Assembly (NCBI RefSeq): GCF_902635505.1
Contig: NC_045429.1
Location: forward strand, 430,059,669-430,123,668
Direction: 5' to 3'
Length of the DNA stretch: 64,000 bases
Source of the DNA: Sarcophilus harrisii
Taxonomy: Eukaryota > Chordata > Mammalia > Dasyuromorphia > Dasyuridae
Part shown: positions 42,281 through 53,753 of the stretch, in pieces
Layout: every line of letters starts with the position of its first letter
Numbering within the stretch: position 1 is the first letter of the stretch
Made by a program: the position numbers and the translations under genes
The notes under the pieces: generated by a model
Told to the model about the DNA's origin: nothing
Seen by the model: the letters and a program-made list of their open reading frames with translations, nothing else
The model's database searches: none

Positions 42281-42452
42281 TATTTAACATGTATTGGTCA
42301 TCCTGCCATCTAGGGGAGGGGGTGGAGGAAAGGAGGGGAAAAATTGGAACAAAAGGTTTGGCAATTGTCAATGCTGTAAAATTACCTACTCATATAACTT
42401 GTAAATAAAAAGCTAAAAAAAAAAGAAGAAGAAAGAAAGAAAAAAGAAAAGA
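42281..42452 (+). repeat. young L1 LINE 3' end
   Basis: 5'-truncated to about 170 bases: 'TATTTAACATGTATTGGTC', 'ATCCTGCCATCTAGGGGAGG', 'AATTGGAACAAAAGGTTTGG', 'TTGTAAATAAAAAGC', then an A/GAAA-rich tail. Target duplication AAATGTGATTTTCTA at 42266-42280 and 42453-42467, 15 bases, perfect. Confidence 0.95.
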
Positions 42453-42639
42453 AAATGTGATTTTCTACATTGATAGAGGGAGTTTTCTCATTGAGCATTA
42501 TCCTATCATAGGTCCACTCCCTACTCCTCTGAGAGTTAAGAAATGACTTGAACCTTTACACAATCAGTTTCTAATAACATGCTACTTGCCCTGTTCCCAG
42601 GCAAGACGACTTAAAGCACCCAAACTAGGTGGCTGTTCT

Positions 42640-42862
42640 TATTGAGACAGCCTAGAGTGCTGAAAAGAACCTTGGATATAAAGCCAAAGATCTGGGCTTG
42701 AATTCTGATTCTGGAACTTATTAGCTGTTCAACCTTGGGTAAAGTACCTAGCCTGATCTCAACTGTTGAATAATCACACTATCTACTTTCTAAGGTTGTT
42801 AAAAGGAAAGTGCCTTTCTGAATCTTAAGTTGTGATGGAAGGGTTAACTATTATTCTCCTCT
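42640..42862 (+). repeat. CORE-SINE / MIR, diverged
   Basis: 'CTAGAGTGCTGAAAAGAACC', 'GATCTGGGCTTGAATTCTG', 'TTAGCTGTTCAACCTTGGG', 'GGAAAGTGCCTTTCTGAATC'. Confidence 0.65.
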
Positions 42863-42904
42863 TCAAATAACTAAAGAATCTGATGTGACTAATTTTAGCA
42901 TTTA

Positions 42905-43108
42905 GGAAGTTCATTGGATCACAGAATCATAAGGCTAATACCGGAAAGGATTTAGAAGCCATTCATGCCATTCCCTTGGTTTAACAGATGTGGAAACTGA
43001 GCCACAGAAGAATTGAATGAATTGAAATAGCTAGAGAATACCAGAGTCAGAATTTGAACTCGTCTCCAAACCTGAAATCCAAACTTTCCACTATACTACA
43101 CTACTTTT
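42905..43108 (-). repeat. MIR-type SINE, near full length
   Basis: 'GATCACAGAATCATAAGGC', 'GGAAAGGATTTAGAAGCC', 'AACAGATGTGGAAACTGAGC', 'AGAATTTGAACTCGTCTCC', 'TCCACTATACTACACTAC'. Confidence 0.75.
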
Positions 43109-43789
43109 TATTTATACCAAATCTTTTTTTTTTAATTGTAATATATTGCAAATCTTTTTTTCTGGTTCTGCCTGCTATGGAGATGAGAGTATGGGATAAA
43201 TCTTCTTGGAACAGACCCATGAAGCAATCTTCCCAGAAATCTGCTGCCAACAATCCTTTACTTCCCTTAACTCCCAATATCCTTCTCAAGGAGGGCATGA
43301 TTGTTTTAGCTAATGCCAACCTTAAAGGTTGAGTATGTCCTAGCTTCTCTTAAGTGCCAAGTATAACTCTGACATCCATATTGTGAGCTAGGGATTGGTG
43401 ACAAGCTGGTAAGCTCCTGACATAATTACCTAATGTAGTTCCTGCAGCCCTCTCCCCCATCTCACCACCCAGAGCTTTGTCTTCTCAAGAACCAGATTTT
43501 TTCCTTTCACCTTTCCCCAGATTCATTTTCCATCACTTTAGTCATTGCAATAATTCCTAACCCCATTCTGCGCTCCTCATGATTATTAGACAGAAGATGC
43601 CATATAGGTTTAAAGGGTTTTTTTCCCCTCTGAACTCCCGACATTTACCCTCTGTGATTCTCTTGTGACTTTTCACGTTCTCTAATTCTTCTGTCATTGT
43701 CTGATTTCTCATATTGGCCACTAATTGTTCATGAATTAATGTGACCTCTCCAACTGGACAGACTCTGCAGGATGGAAAAGAAGTTGCAT
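43109..43789. other. unassigned sequence
   Basis: No repeat recognised. Overlapping frames at 43054-43332 (plus, 92 codons) and 43101-43319 (minus, 72 codons) show no known family. Confidence 0.4.
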
Positions 43790-44260
43790 TTTAAATCACC
43801 CACTATGTATCAGTCTCTCTTTTAGGTGCTATGAGTCTAAATACAAAGAATGAAACAGTTTCTACTTACACAAAGCTGACGTGCTGATAGAGATAAAGAC
43901 TAGATCTCACAATTAAGAGATCATTGACAACCTTAAGTTTCAGTTAAATGATGAGATCAGAAATCAGCTTACAAGGGATTAAGAAGTAAGCATGAAGTTA
44001 GAAAGTAGAGATAATAAATATAAAGAGATTTCTTTTATGAGTTTGGCAGTGAAAGGGAGGAAAGATATAGGATGGTATCTTGATGGTAGGATCAAGAAAA
44101 GACTTTGAAAGACAAATAGGGAGACTTGGGGGTGTTTGTAATCAGTAATAAAGAAGGCTATGGATTGAAAAGAAAGTGAAAATTTGTGATCAAAAGGCAA
44201 AGTCCCAGAGGAAACATCAGGGAATGGACTCAAAGTCATTGTTAATCAAGTAGCATTGAT
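43790..44260 (-). repeat. L2/CR1-type antisense relic
   Basis: 'CCACTATGTATCAGTCTCTC' and 'GTGCTATGAGTCTAAATAC' resemble the antisense L2 terminus. 'GAGTTTGGCAGTGAAAGGG' and 'GAGGAAAGATATAGGATGG' match an antisense L2/L3 ORF2-end block. Probably two diverged pieces. Confidence 0.5.
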
Positions 44261-44499
44261 TGTAGAATTAGGTGAATTGGGTTTAAGTTTAAGAAAAATA
44301 GAATTAGATGAGACATAAGGCAGTACTTCTTTACAGTGTAAATATGAAAAATTTCAGAATAGGAGTTTACGTTGACAGATCCTTTGGAAATCCTTAGTGC
44401 CCAGCTAAGGGATAATTTGCAGAGGACTGAAGATATTGGAGAACTCTGAGAAAAGTATACTTGAAGCAAAGATACTCTCAGCATGGTGTTAACTCAGTG

Positions 44500-44881
44500 T
44501 GACTGATGAGATGATGGTTCTTTAGTTCACATATATCTAGTATGATATAATGATATAAGCACTCTAGATTGGTTTATACTCAGTATACTGTAATGATGTA
44601 ATTTTAATAGGGTATTTAAACTGGGGACAAAGTCAGACTGGGGGAGACTGGTTGAGACTGGCAGATTGTCAGACTGCTGGAGGAGACTGAGTCAGATTGA
44701 AACTGGGTCAGACTATGACAAACACAGAGAGTGTAAGAGACAATAAAGACTTTGGACTCTATTCTTGTCCATTTTCATGGTGTCTATCCTGCTGAGAAAT
44801 GTATATATTTCCCATAGGATTGGCCAGTAAATTGGTCAGTTTCATAGACTATCTCAGTCCAGACTATCTCAAGTCCTGACA
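44500..44881 (+). mobile_element. solitary LTR fossil
   Basis: Sense-orientation LTR features: GGGTATTTAAACTGG (TATA-like), an AGACTGG/CAGACTG-rich stretch, AATAAA at about 44740-44745 followed by GACTTTGGACTC, and an end CCTGACA. No internal region is present. The left edge is approximate and no clear target duplication was found. It looks old. Confidence 0.6.
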
Positions 44882-45386
44882 TACAATGTCATGCTGGCAT
44901 GTGACATGGTGTACACCTTACAGGTGGAGAGTATAAGCAAAAGGTTCTGATTAGTGATTGGAGGGACTAAGAGCAAGCAGGCAGCTAGTCAAGAAGGAAC
45001 AAAAATTCCACAGTCTATCATGCAAAGAGATGGAGTTGGCTAAAGTAGAAAGAGTTAAGCAGATGCCCTGGATTGATATAAGGTGCCCAGGAATCAGCAA
45101 AAGTATCATTATCAAAGAGGAATCATTGAAGGTGACTTGAGATTTACCTGAACAACAATTGTATCCTTTCTCCCTCTAATCCAAAGGTTTTTTTTTAAAT
45201 TTTTTTTTATTTCAAGGTATCTATGTATTTAACATCAACATAATTCATTTCTCTTGTCAAAGTGTGTTTGATTTTGCTCATTGAAAAATGTTATTCTGAA
45301 GAGTCTATAGGCTTCCTTTGATTGTTGTCTGAGGAGTCCAGGGACAAAAATGACTAAGAACTTAAGTGTATGAGATAGCAAGGACT

Positions 45387-45388
<2 letters not shown>
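44882..45388. other. unassigned sequence
   Basis: No gene or repeat recognised apart from a T-rich patch at 45187-45210. Confidence 0.4.

Positions 45389-45429
<41 letters not shown>
45389..45429. repeat. (TG)20 microsatellite
   Basis: Perfect TG run of about 41 bases. Confidence 0.97.
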
Positions 45430-45430
<1 letters not shown>

Positions 45431-45569
45431 TAGATAGAACCCCTCAGATCCACTTTGTTCTTAGTTAAGGCAAAGGCAGAAAGCTAAACTTTGAGAAATA
45501 ATAACAAACAAAACAAATAAAAGGGTGAGAAAGAGCGAATAATGTCTTCCCCTTGGTTCATCTTTTAAG

Positions 45570-45712
45570 GTTTATGAATGCATTTTCATATACATGATCT
45601 CACTGAATATATATAATAACTCTGTGAGATGGGCAGGGAACGAATTACTATTTCTATTTTACAGTTAAGGAAACTGAGACTCAGAAGTGTTAAGTGAGTA
45701 TGGAGAACAACA
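45570..45712 (-). repeat. MIR SINE
   Basis: 'TATACATGATCTCACTGAAT', 'ATAACTCTGTGAGATGGGC', 'TTTTACAGTTAAGGAAACTG', 'AGACTCAGAAGTGTTAAGTG'. Confidence 0.75.
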
Positions 45713-46859
45713 GTTAACACACATGCTATTCTTCCCATCTGTGGAAACCAAAGAAAAGATCTTACATCTTAAGTTTCCTCCAGCTCCTGCTTCCCTCCAA
45801 AGTCTCTTGTGCAATACCATTCTGAGAGATGATAACAATAAGGTCCCTCATTAAGTCATGGGGGCATAGCTGGCAGTTTTCTATCCAAGGCTCCTGAGGA
45901 ATATAAAACCTTGGAGCACAAGACATCTACTAGTGCTTTCTATTCCATCCTGTGCTCTCCAGGGCCCAGCCTACTCCCAAAAGCTGAAATGCCAATGGAT
46001 TGTAATTATGCTAAGAGGATGACTGACCAGAACTTTCTCCACTATCTTTAAGGGAGCTTCTGAATATCTGAATTACCATGAGTATTTTCGCAATAAATCT
46101 TTTCTAGGATTGTTAATGGTTTGTATGGCTTCCAGAGAACATTTCTCTCATGGATGTACCACAAGTATGAGGGTTAAGAGAAAATTGCTTGGTAAGTAAT
46201 GGTCCCAGATGCTGTGTCAAATCAGAGACTAGCCAGTCAAGGAGTTTTCAACATCAAATCCAGCATCCTTTATACTCCATGAACAGACCTCTTGGTGTGC
46301 TCAGAGAAAGGACACAATGATTTCTCAGACAATCAAATTTCTCTCTGCCAGAATCTTCTGAAGAGGGTTTAAAAGACCTTTACGACTGAGCCAGATGGTC
46401 TCCATTCCTTCCCAAGCTGTCATTTATCCTCATTCCTCTTCTCCTAACTCAGCCAAACCTTGGTTGCAGACCCTTTATCGTGGGGGTAGTATTCTAAATA
46501 TTTGGTATCTCACTATGGATCCTATAGAGTTTCCCTCATCATGTTATGTTATATGCTCTCAAGAGGGTTTGAATTAGGCAGTATTTAAGGTCAATTAAAG
46601 TTTGGAGTTCTTATGTTTTTAAGAACTTGATTGCAGTGCTTGAACTTTCTTTGGTTTCCTAAATAAGCATTAAGGGCCTTTGGTTTGATTTTATGATCAC
46701 TGTGACTTTTTCACTAAGAGCCTTGCAATAATAGCTAGTTCTTGACCTTGATCTAAAAAATGATGGCTGTTCTTGGACAGCTTTTTAAAAGATGAGAAAC
46801 CAGAGTTTGGGAAGAAAAAGTGTTACATTAATTAAGAAGCATCATTTGGGGCTCCCTTT
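45713..46859. other. unassigned sequence
   Basis: About 1.1 kb without a recognised gene or repeat. Confidence 0.4.
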
Positions 46860-47170
46860 ACCCCATACTCACCCCTACACATACACACACACATACATGC
46901 ACACATATACTCATGCTCTTTGTGACATTGGATAAATTATTTGATCTCTCTGGGCTTCTAGTATACATTTATAAAATAAGTATGATAATAATTATGATTC
47001 CACCGCAAGGATAGCAGCTAGAACAGATGATTTCTTGAATTTTTTTTCCCAGCTCTAAGGTCAATGATTTCTTTCATGGCTGGGGAAAGTTAAGTATAAC
47101 ATACTAAGCTGAAGGGTGGAATTTGAACCCATATTCCTTGATTCTAAAACCAAGCCTCTTTCCTCTGACC
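46860..47170. repeat. CA-rich patch and MIR fragments
   Basis: A short ACACAC/ACATAC patch (46877-46908) is followed by a sense MIR-like piece (46920-47030, 'TAAATTATTTGATCTCTCTGG') and an antisense piece (47060-47170, 'GGTGGAATTTGAACCCATAT'). Confidence 0.5.
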
Positions 47171-49436
47171 TGGAGGCAGGTGGATGAAGGAGGTGACTTC
47201 CCAAGATCATTAGCAGAGATATATGATTTGGTTGAAAGCAATAAGAGGCAGGCTGCTGGAATAAGAAGTGAGAAAGGGGAGAGGAAGGAAGATGGAGGAA
47301 TAGTATATGGATATAGAGGGACTGTGTTGGTCCAAGACCAGAGATGAGCTCACTTCAGGGTGGAATTAAAACTCATTTCTCATCCTTTTCTGAGAGGAGG
47401 GGACTATAGCATGGCAGGCTCAATGTATAGCTGAGATCCTTAGCTCCTGCCCCTGGGGGCGTCAGATTCCCTGATTGTGGCCAGTACTCAGAGCTCCATT
47501 GTCTGTGGTACCCACCTCCCCTTCCATGTATGAAAGTCTATCTCCCCTCTGGGCTTTCCTAGCCCCCTCTCCTCCATCCCTTCCCTGCTGTCACATTTTC
47601 TGGGCTCAGCACTGTTTGAGTCCCTCCCTTGGCAGAAAGGCTCTCCCCATACTGAAATCTTATCCTTTTCCAATGGTTTCTAGCTTTTCATCCTACTTTG
47701 ATTTGAAGAGACCAGCAAATAACTCATTCCCCAGCATTTATATCTTCAGTTTTTGGCTGATATATGATAGATCTGATATTCCATCCCACTTTCCCTCCAC
47801 CATCAATACAGAGCAAACCAAGACATAAAGATAAGGATCTATTTACTGAGATTTGGCCAGATTTGGTACCCTGAACTAATTTCAGGGACTCAAGTCTCTG
47901 TTACAACATCTCCCACAGCAAATGGCAGATGAAGCAGTTTCTTCCTTAGCACCACAGGCAAAATATCTTATGTTTCCTGAAACTGCTTAGCTTAACTCAG
48001 CTCATATATACCCCAGAGAGTAAAATAGAGTAGTCCTTAATTCCAGTAACTGGCTTCCATTGTTCCTCTGTTCAAATAAGTGCTATACCTGGGGTCATAT
48101 CTTCCTCTGCCCTCTCCTAATGCCAGATACAATGGCTAGGGATTAAAGAGACCCCCTTCCCCATTATCACCACAGCAGCTGCTTCTGAAGTGGGATGAGG
48201 TCAAGAGAGGTTTGAAACTCTTAGCAACACTGGCATAATGCATGACAGAGAGGGTATGACTTGGGTGATATGATCATAAAAGAATGCTAGGGTGGGTGGT
48301 GAAGTGGTCTGCAGCAAGCACTCGTGCCCTAAGGCCAAGCTTCTTCTTTTCTAGTCTATTTTTCCCTAACTTATGATTTGCTGGTCTCTGGCTTTGGGCT
48401 TCTGCTCTCAATCTTTTCATGACTTTGCTCCCCCCCTTATATTTGGTTACCCATGAACTTGTGTTTGATCAAGCCTTTTCAGACTTTGTTACATACTCTT
48501 TTTCTCTAGCAAAGTTCTCTTCTGTGGAACCTTCAATTGTATCTAATAGCAACCCCATCCTCTCTAGGAGCAGAATCTCATAGGTATATACCCATCCTCA
48601 TCAACATGTTTCTTCAGAAGCCAGGTGGGGTGAGAAGAATAATCTCTCTCTTCCCTCATCTGTTCTCTTCATCCTGAATCATTGTGCCCTTAGATAACTT
48701 CTAATTCTATTCTATCAGTGAAATTAAAGCAGGGAATGGGGTGATGGTGTCACTGTTAGGGTGAGGGACAAGAAATATAGGACATTCAGATTCAAGTTTC
48801 TATTATTGACTTGTTATATAAACTTCCTTTTCTATTGAATAGAGAAATGATGCCTGTAATCTTAGACAAATATTGTGAAGATCAAAGGAGAAAGTGCCTC
48901 AAAAGAAATGAAATCAAGTATGCCCATTCTATTATTTTGAATAAAACTTTCCACCAAATCTTATGTTTCATCATAGAATGGGGATGACCTCAGGGTCTTG
49001 AATTTTAATCTGTCTAAATAAGTTTAAAGACTGAATATGGACTTATCTATTCTCTGTAAGTCAACCTCCATGAGTCCACAAAGATTCATTGGTAAGTCAA
49101 AAGGTGATAGATTTTTCCCTCATGTCCACTCACTAAGATTGGTTATTAAGACAAAGAAGGGGTAAAATGTATACAAGTGGAGAATGTTCACTGAAATAAT
49201 GGATTTGTGAAGTATACTGTCTCCATTGAAGTCCTCCTTAGATGTCTTATGTTAGAAGGGATGTTATCTAAGAAAGTGTTGGCAGAGCAAAACCTTTGAT
49301 GGGTCGAACAAAACTGAAAAGGTTTTGAGGATGGCCCCTGAGACAAGGTACGTGGTAGTTGCTTGAGCATCAACCTAGCTAAATTCATGTAGTTTCATTA
49401 TAGCTACCACATTTTGTGAAGATTAGTGATAATAAT
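47171..49436. other. unassigned sequence
   Basis: The longest stretch (about 2.3 kb) without a recognised repeat or gene. A 117-codon plus-strand frame (47475-47828) is P/S/F-rich with no domain I recognise. Confidence 0.4.
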
Positions 49437-49680
49437 ATTAATAGCTAGAAAATAGCATTTTAAGGTTTGTATCTTATTTCTCCTTCATAACAACTCTGAA
49501 AAGTAGATACTATAATTCTCCCTGTTTTATAGATGAAGAAACTGAGACAGGTAGCTTTTAAGTGACTTGCTCAAGATCACACAGGTAACAAATATCTAAG
49601 ATTAGATATGAATTCAGGTGTGCCTGAGTCCAAAAGCAAGGGTCTATTTACTGCATCACTTAGCAGCTTCTAATCAAAAG
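49437..49680 (-). repeat. CORE-SINE, near full length
   Basis: 'GCATTTTAAGGTTTGTATC', 'CATAACAACTCTGAAAAGTAG', 'TTATAGATGAAGAAACTGAG', 'AAGTGACTTGCTCAAGATC', 'TATTTACTGCATCACTTAGC'. Confidence 0.8.
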
Positions 49681-50044
49681 AAAAAAGGCATTTGATATGT
49701 ATTTTAAGGGAAAAGTACCCATACTGATGAAGTATCATATTTGTATTATACCAAATACCCTCATTTTTATCCCAATTAATTTTAGTGTTTGGAAAGTCCA
49801 ATTGTATGGGAAAGAAATGCATTTCTTAGAGTTGAGCAGAACCTTTTCCTGAACCAATCACTATGAATTTGGGTCCTGGGAGGGAAGTGTTTATGTGGGA
49901 AATAACCCTTAATCCTGTTTGTGACTTCTCTTAAGTGTCTGAAAGAGTTTTCTGGGGCTCAGATTCTGACAGTCTACACAGAAGATGCATAGAGCAGTTA
50001 AAGAAAACTACCTGTCCATGGTTTTGAACTTTGGAACTAACCAA
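49681..50044. other. unassigned sequence
   Basis: No gene or repeat recognised. Confidence 0.35.
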
Positions 50045-50460
50045 CAGCCAGAATTCTATTCACTTCAATTAAGTTTAATTCAACAAATATCTATTAAGTA
50101 CCTATTTCATGCTAGAAGAGAGGGAGTGTGAAATAGTGGATAGAAAACTAGAGTCCAAAAGACCTCTGATATATGCTGGCTATCTGACCCTGGAGAAGTC
50201 ACTTATCCTCTCCATGTTCCAGACAACTTCCTAAGACCACATTATAATGTAGAGTAAATGTGATTCTGCTTTAATGGAAGGAATATATCAGCTTGAGTTT
50301 CCTTCCCCAGTGAAATCACATATCTACTAAAAAACATACTAGGCATTGTGCACGATGCTAGGGATAGAAAAGCAAACCTCAAAAAGATCTTGCTCTCATG
50401 AAACTTGCATTGTATTGGTGGGGGTAGGGTGGAGTATAACACCTGAACATATAAGTACAG
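50045..50460 (-). repeat. L2 LINE 3' end, interrupted
   Basis: Antisense L2 terminus 'CAACAAATATCTATTAAGTA' continues to 'CCTATTTCATGCTAG'. It resumes at about 50336 with 'ACTAGGCATTGTGCACGATG', 'CTAGGGATAGAAAAGC' and 'TCTTGCTCTCATGAAACTTG'. A SINE separates the halves. Confidence 0.7.
50111..50335 (+). repeat. SINE of the 2200-2345 type, inside L2
   Basis: Sense: 'GTGAAATAGTGGATAGAAAA', 'CTGACCCTGGAGAAGTCAC', 'CCAGACAACTTCCTAAGACC', 'CCAGTGAAATCACATATC'. Confidence 0.7.
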
Positions 50461-51462
50461 TAAATGAAAGTAATTTAAGGAACATTATTAGCAACTAGGT
50501 AGATCAGGCTTTGTATAGGAGGTAAGCACTTGGACTAAATCACAAAGTAAGCTAGGGAATTGAAAAAATGAAGGGAGGGGAGTATAAGTATAAGTGACAG
50601 CTTTAGCAAATCGAACAAAGATAGTAGATTGTTGAGTTTGTGAAGCAACTAATAGTCCACTTTGGTTGGAGCATAGAATATACAAAGGGGAATAATGTAA
50701 AATAAATAATGTGAAAGAGTCAACATTTGCTTATTCATTCCAGTTAAAGGAAGAATGGGAATGGAGTCAAGGGAGAGGAAGAGAAGATTATGTAGATAAT
50801 TCAAAACAGCTCATAATAATAATTAAAAAAACTATTTCTATTTGTTTTTGGAGTTGAAATTAATGTATGTCAATGCCCCTAGCAGTTTCATTTCTAATTA
50901 TGCGTATTTGTCTCATGCTATAACTATCATTAATAACAATAATTCACAGTTTGATAGCACTTTAAAATTTATAAATGCTTTGCTCTTGACAATCTAAACA
51001 ATGTGTCTTCACTGAGCTCACAGTGACAACAACTGAGGGCAGAAGGTACTAAACTAGAGATTCACACTTGGTCTTATATAAGGTTATGTCCTAATAATCC
51101 ACAGGGCAATAACTGAGAACCAACTAAGTTTATACTCCTTTGGTATATCATGAAAAAGGCTAATCTCAGATCACTCCAATGGTAGTCTAGATTGGAGATT
51201 GTAAAGAAATAATATTTTAGAATTTAACAAATAACAATTTAACTAGAGAAGGGGAAGGATATTCAATGAGAGTTTTTAAGGGAGACACTAAATTGATTGT
51301 TGGTGCTGATCCTGCTGCAAGGTCTCTTGTTCAAAGCCTCAAGGCTCAGTTGCAGCTCCTCCTGAATTTGATTGGAAAGCCCTGTTAATGGCCTGCCTCT
51401 CAATCAATTGAGCCAAAAGAGGATCAAGGATAATTTCAATATTTTTAAAAGGGATAAAAGGA
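50461..51462. other. unassigned sequence
   Basis: About 1 kb without a confidently recognised repeat or gene. A CORE-like 'TTGATAGCACTTTAAAATTT' patch lies near 50950. Confidence 0.4.
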
Positions 51463-51690
51463 ATAAGCATTTAAATGCCTATTATGTGTCAGATATTATT
51501 CTAAGTACTCTACAAATATTAACTCATTTGATCCTCACAACAACCCTAGGAGGTAAGTGCTGTTAGTATCCCCATTTTACAATTGAGGAAATTGAGACAA
51601 ACAGGGTTGTGACTTGCCTAAATTCACAAGTCATTAAGTGTCTCAGGAGAGATGTGAGTACAATTTTCCCTAAATTCAAACATTCTATTC
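51463..51690 (-). repeat. MIR SINE, near full length
   Basis: 'AAATGCCTATTATGTGTCAG', 'TATTAACTCATTTGATCCTC', 'ACAACAACCCTAGGAGG', 'CCCCATTTTACAATTGAGG', 'CTTGCCTAAATTCACAAG'. Confidence 0.9.
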
Positions 51691-51727
51691 TACCTTATAT
51701 CATTAAAGGAAAAGAATTCATTCCTAG

Positions 51728-52345
51728 TGTAATGGCAGCGAAACTGAGGCAAGATAGAGATTAGAGAAGTTTTTAATATTTTATTTGGGTTTCTGAGAGG
51801 GAGAGATAGTATAGAGGCAGAGCAGAATCCATTCTGCTTCCAGGGCCAAATTGGACTTTCTGTTTCAAAGAATCCCAGCATCGAATGTGAAATTCCAGTG
51901 ATTTTTATATGTGGCGCTAAGTGATCAGGGGATACAAAGGCAAGGAGTGGAGTCTGAACTCTGGTAATCATGAGAATTTCCAGAAATGGAACATCAATCC
52001 AGTTCTGACAGAGGATAGGACCATAAATTCTGATAAACTGGGAGTGAAGAGGGTAGTCACTAGAGATAGAAAATCTGGAACTTAGAGATAGAGGATGCCA
52101 GTTAGGTATCTGAGATAGGACATCTGGAGTCTTATCTTTTGGAATGCCAGAATGGCAAGATCTCTAGAGCCCTAATTATCTCAGCCCTAATGAATAGGAA
52201 AGTGGGGTTGCAACTAGAGGGATTGAGGCAGAACAATTAAGGAATTGAGGCAGAACAATTCAGGGAAACTGAAGTAGAACAGTTAGGGAAAAGGAGGCAG
52301 GACAATTTACGGCAACTGAGGCAGAGCAATAAAAGGAAACTAGCT
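51728..52345 (-). mobile_element. solitary LTR fossil, family of 31185-31631
   Basis: Begins TGTAATGGC and shares 'GAAACTGAGGCAAGA', 'TTTTTAATATTTTA', 'GAATCCCAGCATC' and 'CCCTAATTATCTCAGCCC'-type blocks with the LTR at 31185-31631. Its right part holds a tandem array of about 23-base units. No internal region is present. The right edge is uncertain because another LTR abuts it. Old. Confidence 0.6.
52221..52342. repeat. 23-bp minisatellite inside an LTR
   Basis: Five degenerate units of the form 'AAACTGAGGCAGAACAATTAAGG' shortened, for example ATTGAGGCAGAACAATT (two copies) and CAACTGAGGCAGAGCAA. The sister LTR at 31185-31631 has only one such unit, near its right end. Confidence 0.85.
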
Positions 52346-52349
52346 CTCA

Positions 52350-53148
52350 TGTGGCATAGGTAGATACTGTCTACTGATGAGGATGCCTAGTTTTGGAGGT
52401 TGCTGGTATGAAAACCAAAAATATGATGAGGTTTAGATTTGGGTGTTCCCTTTAATGGGGAACCAAATGATGAGGTCTAGATTTAGGGAACCAAAACGAA
52501 ATTAGGGTTTCTGGTGGTCAGGGAGTTAAATGATAAGGTCTAGTGGCAGATTCGGGGTTCAGGGAACCAAATGGAAAAGTTTGGCTCCCTTATACCCCTT
52601 TGGGATTCAGCGCATGAGTAGGGAGTTTTGGGGAACCCTCTTCTGGTGGCACAGAGATTCAAAGGAATTTAAAAACCTGAAAACCTAGATTGATAAAAGA
52701 GGTTTATTATAGGGATTGGGAAGCAAAGTTAGAAATTCCGGCAGAGAGGCATAAAGTCTTGTTAGGGAAATAGGTGAGGATAAAGAGAGGGTAGCACTGG
52801 AAAAAATATTATTCCAGTGGGCAGAGGCTTCCTTGGCATAGCATGGCATAGCCTGGCATGTTTAGAACCTCTGCAAAGATTGGATTTTAGATTGGCTCTT
52901 TTATAATTGGAGCTTTGGCTACAAGCTGGGTTTCAGCTTGAGCTGAATTTGAATAAAATTGAATGAGTTTCTTTAATTGAATAGGATTGGAATTCTTTTG
53001 CTCAGAACTGAATCAACCCCACCTAGATAACAGAATAAAGCTGTTTATTTTATTTCCCTTGGGCAGGGTCCCTCACTGAGGCAGAGTCCAAGAAGAATTT
53101 CTTCTTCAAGGAGTTTTAGAGTTTCAGGGTCCCTTCTTCACTACCACA
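52350..53148 (-). mobile_element. solitary LTR fossil, second family
   Basis: Bounded by TGTGG and CCACA. On the minus strand it has TATAAAAG (52898-52905) and, about 190 bases downstream, AATAAA (52703-52708), the expected U3-R spacing of an LTR. No internal genes. The sequence is not heavily decayed, so it may be of moderate age. No matching target duplication was found. Confidence 0.6.
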
Positions 53149-53465
53149 TAGGAACTTTTTTCTGTGAAAGAAAAAATTCTCTATCATGGAGGAAAAGGAC
53201 AGAATTTTATGTAAAGTTGAGATCCCTTTGGCCCTTTGTAGCTCCCCCTCATTCCTTTTTCATCTTCTCCATAAAATAGTTTAGGGACAATAGAAAGGGT
53301 AATGGAATAAGGAGCTCCCTCCCCACTTTTATGGATGGGTCAAATGAAGCCTAGATATGTTAAATGAAGAGCTACATAGCAAGCTTCAGAACTAGATCTT
53401 GTCCTTTCTATAGAAATCAATATGTCACCTTATTATGTTTGAGGCAGCATAACCTAATTATCAAA
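53149..53465. other. unassigned sequence with MIR-like patch
   Basis: A weak antisense MIR patch near 53330-53420 ('GGTCAAATGAAGCCTAG'). Otherwise nothing recognised. Confidence 0.35.
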
Positions 53466-53645
53466 CAAGAATAGGAGATCAGAGAACAGAGAGATCAGTA
53501 TGGAGTGGAGGAAGTCAAGGACAATTTCACAGAGGTGATCGGACTTGAACTGGGCTTTAAAGGATGGATGGAATTTAGGCAGGCAATGCAGGAATAAGGA
53601 AGGCATTGCAAGTTGGAAGAAAATAATTTTGCAAGGGAAACTTTT
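53466..53645 (-). repeat. L2-like antisense relic
   Basis: 'GGACTTGAACTGGGCTTTAA', 'AGGATGGATGGAATTTAGG' and 'AGGAATAAGGAAGGCATTGC' follow L2 antisense order. Confidence 0.6.
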
Positions 53646-53753
53646 AACTTTATGAACCAACCAATAAACCAATATTTCCATATTTAACTGAATATTTCCA
53701 ATATAGATAATTATAAAATAATTTATCATCCTCATTGTATAAGACCTAATTCA

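Noticed and set aside
52350-52350. One complete endogenous retrovirus between the LTRs at 51728 and 53148
   Set aside because: The two LTRs belong to different families and lie directly next to each other, with no internal region between them.
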